Source: Symbiodinium natans (taxonomy: Eukaryota; Sar; Dinophyceae; Suessiales; Symbiodiniaceae). Taken from it: a stretch of 54,711 nucleotides of DNA. The translations under genes and the position numbers were made by a program. Each line of letters begins with the position of its first letter. Positions within the stretch are counted from its first letter, which is position 1. Below, in pieces: positions 34,501 to 39,700 of this stretch. A model generated the notes under the pieces. The model saw only the letters and a list, made by a program, of their open reading frames with translations, made no database searches and was not told the origin of the DNA. The stretch spans positions 332,501 through 387,211 of the forward strand of contig CAJNDS010001358.1 of the NCBI GenBank assembly GCA_905221605.1, given 5' to 3'.

Positions 34501-36348
34501 CTTCGGTGGACTACAACGTCCTTGAGAAAGAGGGGGCCCAACAAAAGGGGAGGGAGGGAAGTACCCAGAGAGAACTTGGGGAACTCTAAGCCCTAAACCT
34601 TAAACCCTAAACCCTCGAAACCCTGAACCCAATTTAGGAAGTTTGTTCTTTAGGGTTTAGAGGTTGCTTAGGCAAATTTGGTACTTAGGGGGCTTTTGGG
34701 GGTTTAGGGTCTGTAGGGCTTTGGGCGTTCAGCATTGGGAACTCCAAAGGGTGCGCAGTGAAAGGGCCCCAGGTTCCTAAACCCTAAACCCTAAACCCTA
34801 AACCCTAAACCCTAAACCCTAAACCCTAAACCCTAAACCCTAAACCCTAAACCATCCCCCGATTCTCAGGTGGGTGCGGGCGCTTCGTCCAGCGCATCGC
34901 CAACACCCTGAGGGGGTTTAGGGTTTAGGGTTTAGGGTTTAGGGTTTATAAGTTTAGGGCTTTGGGTTTAGGGTTTAGGGTTCAGGGTTTGCGGCTTTGG
35001 GGTCTTAAGGCTTCCCATTTAGGACAGTGCGGGCTTGACGTCAGTGCTTCTTTCACGATATTTCGGGGTAGGGGGTACCCTTTTTGGGGCGTCCCCTTAA
35101 GGGGGGTTTAGGATTTAGGGTTTAGGGTTTAGGGTTTAGTGTTTAGGGTTTAGGGTTTAGGGTTTAGGGTTTAGGGTTTAGGGTTTAGGGTTTAGGGTTT
35201 AGGGGATTCTATTTGGGTATAAAGGGGGTACCCCTATTTTAGGAAATACCCATTTGTGAGTACCATGCCACGAAACCCACTAGCACCAGCATGTCGCCGT
35301 TCTTGCCTGTGACATGATGCTGCTAAGGATGCTGTTGATTCACTATTGACGGGGGCGAGCGTTCCGAAGGGGCTTTCGAATACGTAGCCTGGGGTTGAGG
35401 GTTGAGGGATTCTTGTTCCCTACACCCCACTCCCCAAACCCTAAACTTAAAACCTACACCCTAAACCCTGAACCTAAACCCTAAACCCTAAACCCTAGAC
35501 CCTAGACCCTAGACCCTAAACCCTAAACCCTAAACCCTAAACCCTAAACCCTAAACCCTAAACCCTAAACCCTAAACCCTAAACCCTAAACCCTAAACCC
35601 TAAACCCCAAACCAAACCCTAAACCAATCCAAGATGGGCTTCCGAGGCGCCCCAATGAGCGCCAGCTCCATACCGGGCTCCCTCTTCGGCTCGTCGATGT
35701 TGGGAGTTGGCCTAGGGTTTAGGGTTTAGGGTTTAGGGTTTAGGGTTTAGGGTTTAGGGTTTAGGGTTTAGGGTTTAGGGTTTAGGGTTTAGGGTTTAGG
35801 GTTTAGGGTTTAGGGTTTAGGGTTTAGGGTTTAGTGTTTAGGGGCGCCGCGGGCTTTGAGGCTGAGGCGGTTTAGCGTTTGGGGTGACGGGCAGTGACAG
35901 GTCTCGGATTTGGAGATGTACGAGGATCTTTCCAGGTCCCTCATTTCACCTTAAAAGGGGTCACAGTCGCATCGGCTAGCTTGCCAGTGTGCTGGGCCTT
36001 TGTGTCATGAGAAGCACAGAACCCCAAACCTTCGACCCTAAACCCTAAACCCTAAACTGGCCCTAAACCCTATTCCTCCCAACTCCAACTCGACAGTGCA
36101 CAAGGGCGGTTGTGACGATTACCGTCATGAGGCAACCTACGTCATAGCCTTTGTTCAGGCACACAACCATTTCTGAACATTCAGGTTGACCTTGAACCCT
36201 GAACCCTGAACCCTGAACCCTAAACCCTAAACCCTAAACCCTAAACCCTAAACCCTAAACCCTAAGCCCACAACAGCCTGGATGAGTCCAGGCCTTACGA
36301 AGAGAGGTGGCTTTGGGGGACCGTCGGAGAGGGGGGCCCTTCATCCTC
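9791..36348 (-). CDS. Gene 2: unrecognised multi-exon protein gene (span of chained exons)
   Basis: Span feature. About 21 short islands on the minus strand can be joined with compatible phases: 36348-36299, 35711-35625, 34907-34853, 28258-28200, 27483-27420, 26483-26425, 23125-23037, 22413-22333, 21518-21472, 21404-21282, 21244-21143, 19753-19689, 18635-18560, 15652-15575, then 14835-14776, 14436-14346, 14004-13901, 11496-11415, 11315-11241, 10467-10402 and 9836-9791. One junction (15575 to 14835) does not fit and must hide an exon. Near 23 kb the product has a charged coiled-coil-like helix; near 14 kb it has WD40-like strands (FIVTVDDEGSIRVHN) followed by a K/E-rich stretch. I do not recognise the protein. 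Introns mostly have TTTAGGG at the donor and CCCTAAA at the acceptor in the sense direction. Several exons rest on phase and codon appearance alone. It could be more than one gene. Confidence 0.5.
10402..10467 (-). CDS. Gene 2 probable exon, 66 nt
   Basis: Minus strand: acceptor TTCTGGAG, 22 open codons reading LVRVVLGGLASSFTLSPGAL and two more, donor GTCGCTG. Phase 0 to 0, matching both neighbours. Flanks CCCTAAA left, TTTAGGG right. The acceptor lacks a strong pyrimidine tract. Confidence 0.5.
11115..11225. repeat. CCCTAAA array
   Basis: Near-perfect C-strand array of about 13 units, on the donor side of the exon at 11241-11315. Confidence 0.95.
11241..11315 (-). CDS. Gene 2 probable exon, 75 nt
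   Basis: Minus strand: acceptor CCTATGCAG, 25 open codons including EPRTLNVTASRALRTRNALR, donor GTTTTAGGG in the repeat. Phase 0 to 0. Basic peptide following the K/E-rich exon at 11415-11496. Confidence 0.55.
11415..11496 (-). CDS. Gene 2 exon, lysine/glutamate-rich, 82 nt
   Basis: Minus strand: acceptor CTCTGCCGCAG with pyrimidines, open frame KDKEEGDAAEEKAKVKDSKE and onward, donor CGG|GTTTAGGG. Incoming phase 2 completes the GAG codon begun by the exon at 13901-14004. A charged low-complexity segment, probably an exposed linker. Flanks CCCTAAA left, TTTAGGG right. Confidence 0.65.
11661..11762. mobile_element. 100-bp MITE-like element, family C, copy 1
   Basis: Begins TGGGGTTTCCGAGATTAG and ends TTTTCGTAAACCCC; the ends are imperfect inverted repeats. 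Shares most of its length with 19143-19243, including GGGGGTC near the middle. No coding capacity. Confidence 0.7.
12000..12610. other. Unique sequence with both-strand ORFs, no gene recognised
   Basis: Unique DNA with open frames of 106 codons (minus, 11984-12304) and 90 codons (plus, 12336-12608). Neither shows recognisable motifs and the plus frame includes repeat-derived proline-rich parts. Left unassigned. Confidence 0.4.
12635..12990. repeat. Long TTTAGGG array, about 50 units
   Basis: One of the longest near-perfect heptamer arrays in the window (about 355 bases), broken by single-unit slips (TTAGGTTTAGGG at about 12770, 12890 and 12930). It lies inside the gene 2 intron between 13901 and 11496, so it is not a chromosome end. 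Confidence 0.97.
13244..13287 (-). CDS. Possible small exon, unplaced
   Basis: Minus strand: acceptor AGCTTCAG, frame reading RTCQIVAKKHKAEGG, donor GTGGGG. Protein-like and correctly flanked (CCCTAAA left, TTTAGGG right), but its length breaks the phase between exons 13901-14004 and 11415-11496. It may be alternative, or not an exon. Confidence 0.3.
13901..14004 (-). CDS. Gene 2 exon with WD40-like strands, 104 nt
   Basis: Minus strand: acceptor AAGTGGAG, open frame reading ENHFIVTVDDEGSIRVHNIK and then QPSVGYSVRVEG, donor GTTTAGGG. The pattern of a hydrophobic strand, a D-E-G turn, then S-I-R-V-x-N resembles WD40 repeat blades, but one blade is too little to name a family. Phase 0 to 2, matching both neighbours. 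Confidence 0.65.
14157..14344. mobile_element. Family A MITE with a CCCTAAA array inside a duplicated terminal repeat
   Basis: The element starts TAGCCCAGT at 14157 and reaches GGGTACCACTGGGCT at about 14249-14262. A CCCTAAA array of about nine units follows, and then GGGTACCACTGGGCTA appears again, ending at 14344. The 3' terminal repeat is thus duplicated on both sides of a heptamer array. In the sense of gene 2 the second copy reads GTAGCCCAGT and is the donor of the exon at 14346-14436. Confidence 0.8.
14346..14436 (-). CDS. Gene 2 exon, 91 nt, donor made by a MITE end
   Basis: Minus strand: acceptor TTGCAAGAG, open frame reading CPMKQAWCGTKHRAAGDVSD and then PGICGSLYAL, donor GTAGCCCAGT. 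Incoming phase 2 and outgoing phase 0 agree with neighbours. The donor is the terminal repeat of a family A element. Confidence 0.55.
14447..14685. repeat. TTTAGGG array, about 34 units
   Basis: Near-perfect array with a TTTTGGGTTTAGGGG slip near 14548. It lies in the intron between gene 2 exons 14776-14835 and 14346-14436, on the acceptor side in sense. Confidence 0.97.
14776..14835 (-). CDS. Gene 2 exon, 60 nt
   Basis: Minus strand: acceptor CTTTGGCCAG, open frame SKLSIYSLENEPLLDKFDLG, donor GTCCTGACC. Peptide composition and the strand-turn-strand look fit a beta-propeller-like region together with the next two exons. Phase 2 to 2. The link upstream to 15575-15652 (phase 0) is unresolved. 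Confidence 0.7.
15575..15652 (-). CDS. Gene 2 exon, 78 nt
   Basis: Minus strand: acceptor GCCGCCTCAG, 26 open codons reading ASVPALLVIVDAESMLAEFA then GPRGEL, donor GTAGGGTTTAGGG. Hydrophobic beta strand followed by a helix. Phase 0 to 0. Flanks CCCTAAA left, TTTAGGG right. Confidence 0.65.
15665..15930. repeat. TTTAGGG array, about 37 units
   Basis: Near-perfect heptamer array with one TTAGGGC unit near 15703 and one slip near 15795. Acceptor side of the exon at 15575-15652 in sense. Confidence 0.97.
16200..16246. repeat. C-run followed by A-run and TAA repeats
   Basis: About 19 C followed directly by about 10 A, then TAATAATAAT. The same C-then-A order is found at 17512-17548 and 46997-47035, and on the opposite strand at 6190-6242. 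Confidence 0.9.
16605..16770. repeat. TTTAGGG array, about 22 units
   Basis: Near-perfect array with minor slips, inside the gene 2 intron between 18560 and 15652. Confidence 0.95.
17150..17470. repeat. Highly degenerate CCCTAAA-like sequence
   Basis: Scattered AACCCTAAA-like words with many substitutions, as expected of an old decayed array. No exon seen. Confidence 0.6.
18560..18635 (-). CDS. Gene 2 exon, 76 nt
   Basis: Minus strand: acceptor AACCTGAAG, open frame TPPLDGRHRPVSTNVTRHFQ then CLGAA, donor GCG|GTTTAGGG at the first unit of the array. Incoming phase 2 completes a codon with the exon at 19689-19753; outgoing phase 0 matches 15652. Flanks CCCTAAA left, TTTAGGG-like right. Confidence 0.6.
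18841..18942. mobile_element. 100-bp MITE-like element, family D, copy 1
   Basis: Starts TAGGGGTCG, ends GGCCCCTATATTA; imperfect inverted ends. Similar over its length to 27310-27418 (shared GGGGTCG start, TTCCCTTA, TTTATAA, AACCCCCAAA-like and TTCACACCCCTA-like parts). Confidence 0.65.
19143..19243. mobile_element. MITE-like element, family C, copy 2
   Basis: Starts GGGGGTTTCCGACATTAG and ends TTTTCGTAAATCCCCC, giving about 12-bp inverted ends. Clearly related to 11661-11762. Confidence 0.7.
19689..19753 (-). CDS. Gene 2 exon, 65 nt
   Basis: Minus strand: acceptor CGCCGCCAG, open frame HLEKGSPLISEVTFDARSPA and onward, donor GTTTCAAG. Phase 0 to 2. An alternative acceptor 21 bases upstream (ATTAAG) keeps the same frame and adds RISPRRQ. 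Confidence 0.6.
20108..20535. repeat. Trinucleotide AGT/GTC microsatellite, about 420 bp
   Basis: Tandem AGT with regularly spaced GCT and later GTC units. The long poly-Thr, poly-Ser and poly-Val ORFs on both strands are translations of this repeat and not genes. Confidence 0.97.
20980..21073. mobile_element. MITE-like element, family B, degraded copy
   Basis: Starts TTGGGATGTTTCCCC, followed by TCTAACAATCCT and TATAATAGGGGGG as in other family B copies (38597, 47203, 48650). The right end is decayed. It overlaps the end of an open frame of gene 2. Confidence 0.6.
21143..21244 (-). CDS. Gene 2 exon, 3' end tentative
   Basis: Minus strand: acceptor GAATGTGCAG, then DLTLEPVRITQQVAMLHIDV and a further open stretch (RLEANAMYHGDLLR). 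The frame stays open to 21020, so the donor is a guess (GC donor AGG|GCTTGG, phase 0). Upstream intron is only 37 nt and starts GTGAGT. Confidence 0.55.
21282..21404 (-). CDS. Gene 2 exon, 123 nt, between short conventional introns
   Basis: Minus strand: acceptor CATATTAG, 41 open codons including APVHELDKYVPLVILSKMEN, donor GTGAGTG. It is bounded by compact introns (67 nt and 37 nt) with consensus donors and no heptamers, unlike the rest of the window. Mixed helix and strand composition. Unrecognised. Confidence 0.65.
21472..21518 (-). CDS. Gene 2 probable exon, 47 nt
   Basis: Minus strand: acceptor AACCCCAAG, frame VLNPKLGMPPLLRILC, donor GTGAGTGCC. Part of the peptide is encoded by repeat-like bases (CCTAAACTT), so repeat sequence may have been taken into coding sequence. 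Another frame (DATLIANLVR) with donor GTGCGTGAG is an alternative. Confidence 0.4.
21545..21800. repeat. TTTAGGG array, about 36 units
   Basis: Near-perfect array with one TTTATGGG unit near 21660. Acceptor side of the exon at 21472-21518 in sense. Confidence 0.97.
22333..22413 (-). CDS. Gene 2 exon, 81 nt
   Basis: Minus strand: acceptor GTACTGGAAG, open frame KEIRGGILAGRRVELPSAQR and onward (alanine-rich), donor GTTCGGG. Phase 1 to 1. Continues the helical region from 23037-23125. Flanks CCCTAAA left, TTTAGGG-like right. Confidence 0.65.
22781..22999 (+). CDS. Unassigned plus-strand open frame, 72 codons
   Basis: Open frame without an ATG, including ACQGYSETWLLQAQRVYQGR and an arginine-rich tail. 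Its flanks are reversed relative to exons (TTTAGGG left, CCCTAAA right), so it lies in an intron interior of gene 2. The opposite strand also has an acceptor-bounded ALEEARLQT. Function unknown; may be chance. Confidence 0.3.
   Translation, partial: GTDDKRSTYTSLQPGFFQRLQRQVLACQGYSETWLLQAQRVYQGRCAKRRSGRTDSPEYSETRNSLNPQPVP
23037..23125 (-). CDS. Gene 2 exon, coiled-coil segment, 89 nt
   Basis: Minus strand: acceptor CCCATCTAG, open frame containing VRLDALTSKLDELRDEMRGV, donor GTTTGAGGG. Leucines at heptad-like spacing with charged residues suggest a coiled coil. Phase 2 to 1, matching 26425-26483 upstream and 22333-22413 downstream. One of the clearest coding islands in gene 2. Confidence 0.75.
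23440..23524. mobile_element. Family A MITE, truncated copy
   Basis: Shares TTGGGTTGATTACTGTAT and GGGTACCACTGGGCTA with the copies at 6350 and 14157. The left terminal repeat is not seen. Confidence 0.6.
24960..25147. repeat. Homogeneous TTTGGGG heptamer array
   Basis: About 18 near-identical TTTGGGG units, a one-base variant of TTTAGGG. The proline- and glycine-rich ORFs across it on both strands are repeat translations. Confidence 0.97.
25484..25565. repeat. TTGAGGG heptamer array
   Basis: About ten tandem TTGAGGG units, another local one-base variant. Confidence 0.95.
25791..25883 (-). CDS. Unplaced small ORF, 30 codons, starts with ATG
   Basis: Minus strand: ATG followed by PAKTDPWVPKPCFEGCDGAE and a further nine codons to TGA. 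Flanks are CCCTAAA left and TTTAGGG right. It lies between gene 2 exons 26425 and 23125 but does not fit their phases, so it may be a separate small gene, an alternative exon or chance. Confidence 0.35.
   Translation of the reverse strand: MPAKTDPWVPKPCFEGCDGAECLVLRSAEG
26160..26410. repeat. Degenerate CCCTAGAAA array
   Basis: Variant C-strand array with 9-mer CCCTAGAAA units and many substitutions. Donor side of the exon at 26425-26483. Confidence 0.9.
26425..26483 (-). CDS. Gene 2 exon, 59 nt
   Basis: Minus strand: acceptor TTGAAAAG, open frame AQGRVEVAAHKEVAGTTQA, donor GTTTGGGG. Phase 0 to 2. Here the acceptor-side array is the GGGTTTCC octamer dialect and the donor-side array is CCCTAGAAA, so flanking polarity is kept although both dialects differ from the canonical heptamer. 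Confidence 0.6.
26490..26580. repeat. GGGTTTCC octamer array
   Basis: Tandem GGGTTTCC with GGGTTTGC variants, on the acceptor side of the exon at 26425-26483. Confidence 0.92.
27310..27418. mobile_element. MITE-like element, family D, copy 2
   Basis: Starts TAGGGGTCGCAATAAG, ends CACCCCTAATATTGTAC. In the gene 2 sense its end (GTACAATATTAGGGG) directly abuts the exon at 27420-27483 and supplies the donor GT, the placement expected of an introner-like insertion. Confidence 0.65.
27420..27483 (-). CDS. Gene 2 exon, 64 nt, donor in a MITE end
   Basis: Minus strand: acceptor CCACCTGCAG, open frame HLQSAEKLRIMLRVRGKKGL and one more codon, donor GTACAATATTAGG. Basic helical peptide. Phase 2 to 0, matching 28200-28258 and 26425-26483. 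A second in-frame acceptor nine bases in (CATCTGCAG) is possible. Confidence 0.65.
27785..27955. repeat. TTTAGGG array, about 23 units
   Basis: Near-perfect array with TTTTGGG slips near 27880, in the gene 2 intron between 28200 and 27483. Confidence 0.97.
28200..28258 (-). CDS. Gene 2 probable exon, 59 nt
   Basis: Minus strand: acceptor GCCTGCCAG, open frame AVVALRPQTLKPPNPKSKA, donor GTCTGTAGGG. Phase 0 to 2. The plus strand also reads well (LDFGFGGFNVWGLRATTAWQ, GC donor), so this call depends on the phase fit. Confidence 0.45.
29500..29547 (+). CDS. Possible first exon of the OPR-repeat gene
   Basis: ATG followed by DFRQAKRTISSCVRK and a GT donor at 29548. It precedes the assembly gap and lies upstream of the OPR exons on the same strand. 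Weakly supported by itself. Confidence 0.4.
29612..29711. other. Assembly gap (100 N)
   Basis: A run of exactly 100 N, probably a gap of unknown true size. It follows a G-rich simple repeat (29565-29611), the likely cause of the break. It removes part of the OPR gene. Confidence 0.98.
29712..30390 (+). CDS. OPR (octotricopeptide)/RAP-type repeat protein gene, partial
   Basis: Plus strand, several exons. Immediately after the gap reads QIDAFVPQNLVQVMWACGTA; after acceptor TTCTGCAG at 29957 reads DFSSQHQSNFLWACARQ; then FKEDVQLLRCLADAAIRRLK near 30135-30197; then, after acceptor GTGCGCAG at 30233, EGSPQHLSNIAWAAWR. The motif P-Q-x-L-x-N-x-x-W-A recurring about every 35-40 residues with helical L-A-D-A-A-x-R-R-L between is typical of OPR and RAP-domain proteins, which bind organellar RNA (family knowledge). 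Exon ends are approximate. No RAP domain is seen in the window. It lies antisense to gene 2, inside that gene's intron between 34853 and 28258. Confidence 0.75.
30415..30525. repeat. AT/TATA microsatellite
   Basis: Runs of TA dinucleotides with TATG and TACA interruptions just downstream of the last OPR exon. Similar TA runs are at 25246-25266 and 33690-33745. ORFs reading YIYIYI are repeat translations. Confidence 0.95.
30780..31375. repeat. AT-rich region with repeated GTCTGGGGAAGGCACCGGGGCTTC blocks
   Basis: Three related blocks, at about 30788-30860, 31125-31210 and 31328-31378, each carrying a TCTGGGG word near a short GC-rich inverted segment (GGCACCGGGGCTTCCCCAGA-like) followed by AAAGGGCAGCC-like words. 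A fourth is at 32215-32285. No coding signal. Confidence 0.75.
31380..32520. repeat. CCCTAAACACTAAA array with higher-order structure
   Basis: C-strand array in which CCCTAAA alternates with CACTAAA or CACTTAA. A longer block (AACTTAACACTAAGCCCTTA through GAAACCCTAAACACTTAAGC) recurs near 31465, 31730, 31835, 32020 and 32340, so the region expanded in units larger than one heptamer. Confidence 0.85.
32707..33630. repeat. 49-bp satellite with an inverted half
   Basis: About 13 tandem copies of a 49-bp unit beginning GATTTCCAGAAAAAATCTGG and containing CCCGGGCCCCGG run from 32707 to about 33375. After a short junction near 33385-33400 the unit appears in reverse orientation to 33630 in four or five irregular copies. 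Each unit holds small palindromes. The 327-codon and 218-codon minus ORFs are translations of the satellite. Confidence 0.95.
34853..34907 (-). CDS. Gene 2 exon, 55 nt
   Basis: Minus strand: acceptor AACCCCCTCAG, open frame VLAMRWTKRPHPPENRGM, donor ATG|GTTTAGGG. Incoming phase 2 completes a Trp codon with 35625-35711; outgoing phase 0. Flanks CCCTAAA left and TTTAGGG right, both near-perfect arrays. The plus strand also has an acceptor-bounded frame. Confidence 0.6.
35066..35245. mobile_element. Possible element with GGGGGTACCC ends carrying a TTTAGGG array
   Basis: GTAGGGGGTACCCTTTTTGG at the left and AAAGGGGGTACCCCTATTTT at the right form inverted ends; a TTTAGGG array (35105-35203) fills the interior. 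Compare 14157-14344, where a heptamer array is also inside an element. Confidence 0.45.
35470..35612. repeat. CCCTAAA array, about 19 units
   Basis: Near-perfect C-strand array with three CCCTAGA units near 35500. Donor side of the exon at 35625-35711. Confidence 0.97.
35625..35711 (-). CDS. Gene 2 exon, 87 nt
   Basis: Minus strand: acceptor AACCCTAG, open frame PTPNIDEPKREPGMELALIG then APRKPILD, donor TTG|GTTTAGGG. Phase 2 to 2. A hydrophilic proline-rich start leads into a hydrophobic strand. Flanked by long arrays of opposite polarity, with both splice sites inside or touching the heptamers. Confidence 0.7.
35714..35838. repeat. TTTAGGG array, about 17 units
   Basis: Near-perfect G-strand array on the acceptor side of the exon at 35625-35711. 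Confidence 0.97.
36299..36348 (-). CDS. Gene 2 most upstream exon recognised, 50 nt
   Basis: Minus strand: acceptor TACAGGGCAG, open frame EDEGPPSPTVPQSHLS, donor GTAAGG (consensus). Outgoing phase 2 fits 35711. Only 335 bases separate it from the U2AF2 stop codon, so gene 2 would follow U2AF2 closely in the same direction. The start codon is not identified. Confidence 0.5.
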
Positions 36349-36682
36349 CTGCCCTGTATACCCAAAAATTGCCCCCCTGTAGAAAAACCAGGGGGGTCTT
36401 CCTTATAAGGGCCCCTCCTCTAGTACCTAAACCCTAAACCCTAAACCCTAAACCCTAAACCCTAGACCCTAAACCCTAAACCCTAAACCCTGTTTGAATC
36501 CTCCAGGGTTTCAGGGCCGGATGAGGCCTCCAAGCCTGAAGCTCTGCCTTGCCTGAGACCCTTTCAACCCCCAAGCTCCGCGCACGAAAAGTCAAAATCA
36601 GGTCTATCCCCACGGCTTAGGATTTAGGGTTTAGGGGTTTAGGGTTTAGGGGTTTAGGGGTTTAGGGTTTAGGGCTTAGGGC

Positions 36683-36752
36683 TTAGGGTTTAGGGTTTGG
36701 GGTCCCCAGCCTGAGGAAGTCCTTGGCGTAGTACTTGTCCTCCGAGAAGAAC
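36683..36752 (-). CDS. U2AF2: U2AF2 last exon with stop codon
   Basis: Acceptor AGCTCGAG, then a base completing GAG and FFSEDKYYAKDFLRLGTP, matching the end of the U2AF65 UHM where the last strand is followed by a Y/F-x-x-D/E-x-Y segment. The frame runs into the repeat and stops at TAA of CCCTAA (36683-36685), adding NPKP. The array downstream in sense is CCCTAAA, the reverse of the polarity after internal exons, which supports a terminal exon. Confidence 0.85.
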
Positions 36753-39700
36753 CTCGAGCTTCAGGACTTTGGGGTTGAAGGCTCACGGTTTTGGGCTCGA
36801 ATCTTCGGGCGGTCGATGGCTTCGCGGGTTTTTTGCAGTGTTTCCAGGTTTCGGGGCAGTTTTAGGGTTTAGGGTTTAGGGTTTAGGGCTTGGGCTTAGG
36901 ATTTAGGGCTTCGGGTTCAGGGTTCAGGGGATTTCCGATAAGAGCTTGCATGTCAGACGTCAGAGTCCAGGGCTGAAGACATCGGTGTATTGAGGCATGG
37001 AGGCTTGGAGGGGTCGGGTGGCAGAACTCTTCGGATTTGACACCCTAAACCCTGAACCCTGAACCCTAAACCCTAAACCCTAAACCCTAAACCCTAAACC
37101 CTAAACCCTAAACCCTAAACCCTAGAACCCTGGAACCCTGAAACCCAAACACAAGGCGCTTGGAGGCCGAGAGATGCCCCCTACCTTTGGGGGGGCTGCT
37201 CTGGGAGAGCCTCGGGCCCCGAAGTTCCCGCATCGACCCTCGACTCACGGGTTCTTTGGCAGGGAAGTAGGAAAGTGGGGAAGTAGGGAAGTCGGGAAGT
37301 AGGGAAGTAGGGACGTAGGGACGTAGGGACGTAGGGACGTAGGGAAGTCGGGAAGTCGGGAAGTCGGGAAGTAGGGAAGTAGGGTTTTAGGGTTTTAGGG
37401 TTCGGGGCTTAGGGCTTGCGTTTAGGGCTTAGGGCTTTAGGGCTTTAGGGCTTCAGGGCTTCAGGGCTTCAGGGCCTTAGTGCTTTAGGGCTTTAGGGCT
37501 TCAGGGCTTTAGGGCGTTGGGTTTAGGGTTTCGGGTCTCGGGTTATGGGGTTTTGGGTGTTTGGGTGATAGGGTGCCAGGGTGTTAGGCCTGGTCTCCGA
37601 ACGAAGCCCTTCGCCTTAAAAGTTAAAAGGGCTATGGAGGGCCTAACTTTCTGGACTCCGCCTGTTCGGAACTGGTCAATTTAGGAATCTAGATAAACCC
37701 TAAACCCTGAAACCCCAACTCTAAACCCTGATACCTAAACCCTAAGCCCTAAGCCCTAAGCCCTAAGCCCTAAGCCCTAAACCCTAAACCCTAAACCCTA
37801 AACCCTAAACCCTAAACCCTAAACCCTAAACCCTAAACCCTAAACCCTAAACCCTAAACCCTAAACCCTACACTAAAGGCCAAACCGGACACAGGGCAGC
37901 TGGGCTCCCGACTCTGCCTCCACGTTGTTCGCCCTGGGATTGGGTTTGGGGGTTGGGGGTTTAGGGTTTAGGGTTTAGGGTTTAGGGTTTAGGGTTTAGG
38001 GTTTCGGGTTTAGGGTTTAGGTTTTAGGGTTTCGGGTTTAGGGTTTAGGGTTTAGGGTTTAGACCAACACCTGGCACGATAAGCCCTGCCCCTGAAGCTC
38101 TGAACTCCAAAAATCTAAAACCCTCTAGCAACGCTACCAACTTCGGAAAGAAACCCCCAACCACAAACAAGAATCACCAAAGGCCATAAAAGGCCTAAAC
38201 CCTACAGACCTTCAACTTCAACCCTCTAACCAGCCCCTACTTTGTAGCCCAGCAAGAAAACTTTGTACTGAGGGTGCCCTGTCGGGGTCTGTTTCTTCTA
38301 GAAGGGAACCCACAACCCAGACAGGGCAAAAACCCCTAAACCCTAAACCCTGAACACCCGAAACCCGAAACCCGAAACCCTAAAAAAGGGTACCACCAGC
38401 AACTCAGCATCCCAACCCCGAGCCCTGAACCCTAAACCCCCCCCAAGCCCTGCGCCCTACGCCCTGCGCCCCACGCCCTAAGCCCTAAGCCCTAAGCCCT
38501 AAACCCTAAACCCTAAACCCTAAACCCTAAACCCTAAACCCTAAACCCTAAACCAGAAGCCCTAAGCCCTAAACCCTAAACCCTAAACCCTAAACCTTGG
38601 GATGCTCGCCCGTATACAACAGTCCTTGATGGGGACTATACTCGGGGATACTAGAATCACTCTTGAGACTGTTGGAATAAGGGGGAACATCCCAAAGCCA
38701 CACCCTAAACCTCCCTGAACCCTGAACCCTGAACCCTGAACCCTGAACCCTAAACCCTGAACCCTAAACCCTAAACCCTAAACCCCCTCATCCACCCCTT
38801 GAACCCCCCCTGCCGCCGCGAGGCCCGAATCTGCGCCCGTGCAGCGCCTTCTTCGCCTTCGAGGCGCCCTGCCAGTCGCGGCCGGGTTCAGGGCATAGGG
38901 GGTTTAGGGTTTAGGGTTTGGGGTTGAGGGTTTAGGGTTTAGAGTTTAGGGTTTAGGGTTTAGGGTTTGGGGTTTAGGGTTTGGGGTTTAGGGTTTGGGG
39001 TTTGGGGTTTAGGTTTGGAGTTTAGGGTTTGGGTTTGGGATTTAGGGTTTGGGGTTGAGGGTTTCAGGGTTTTCAGGGTTTCAGGGGTTAGGGGTTAGGG
39101 GTTAGGGCTTGTGGTTCACGGATAAGGGGACACGGGGCGTGATGGTCCGCTTAACCATCGAACATCTATGTTTCAAGTCCATGGCGTGGGGGCACGTCGA
39201 TGGCCACCGACCCCTCGTGCAGCGACCTGCGTGGAGAGGGTTTTCCGGCCCTTCGGCCCTTCTACCCCTTCGAGCATCCGCCTCTTGACCAACTGAAGCC
39301 CGGCCAAGCTGACGGAAGGAAGGTGCGGAGCCTGCAAGCCACGCACAACCTGCGCCTCGGAGATGTGCACAAGCATCCTCGATGTCCGTCGCCGTCCCTG
39401 CCTTCCCATCAAGGCTCTTCTCGAGGCCCGGAGCACGAATCTGGAAAGTACCCATGTATCACTTTTCCCTATACGACATGGCTAGATAAACTTCAACAAA
39501 GGACACGCCATGAGCCCAAACCCCAAACCCCACACCCTAAACCCTAAACCCCAAACCCCAGACCCTAAATCCTAAACCCCAAACCCTAAACCCTAGACCC
39601 TAAACCCTAAACCCTAAACCCCAAACCCCAGACCCTAAATCCTAAACCCCAAACCCTAAACCCTAAACCCTAAACCCCAAACCCTAATGCCCGGCCAGCA

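Noticed and set aside
36085-36170. Plus-strand exon (HKGGCDDYRHEATYVIAF)
   Set aside because: Looks protein-like, but both flanking arrays are CCCTAAA, no partner exon was found, and the minus strand is open too.
36515-36628. Plus-strand terminal exon ending in the repeat TAG
   Set aside because: Acceptor-bounded and open (PDEASKPEALPCLRP), but no plus-strand partner is found and the minus strand is also open. Not enough to call.
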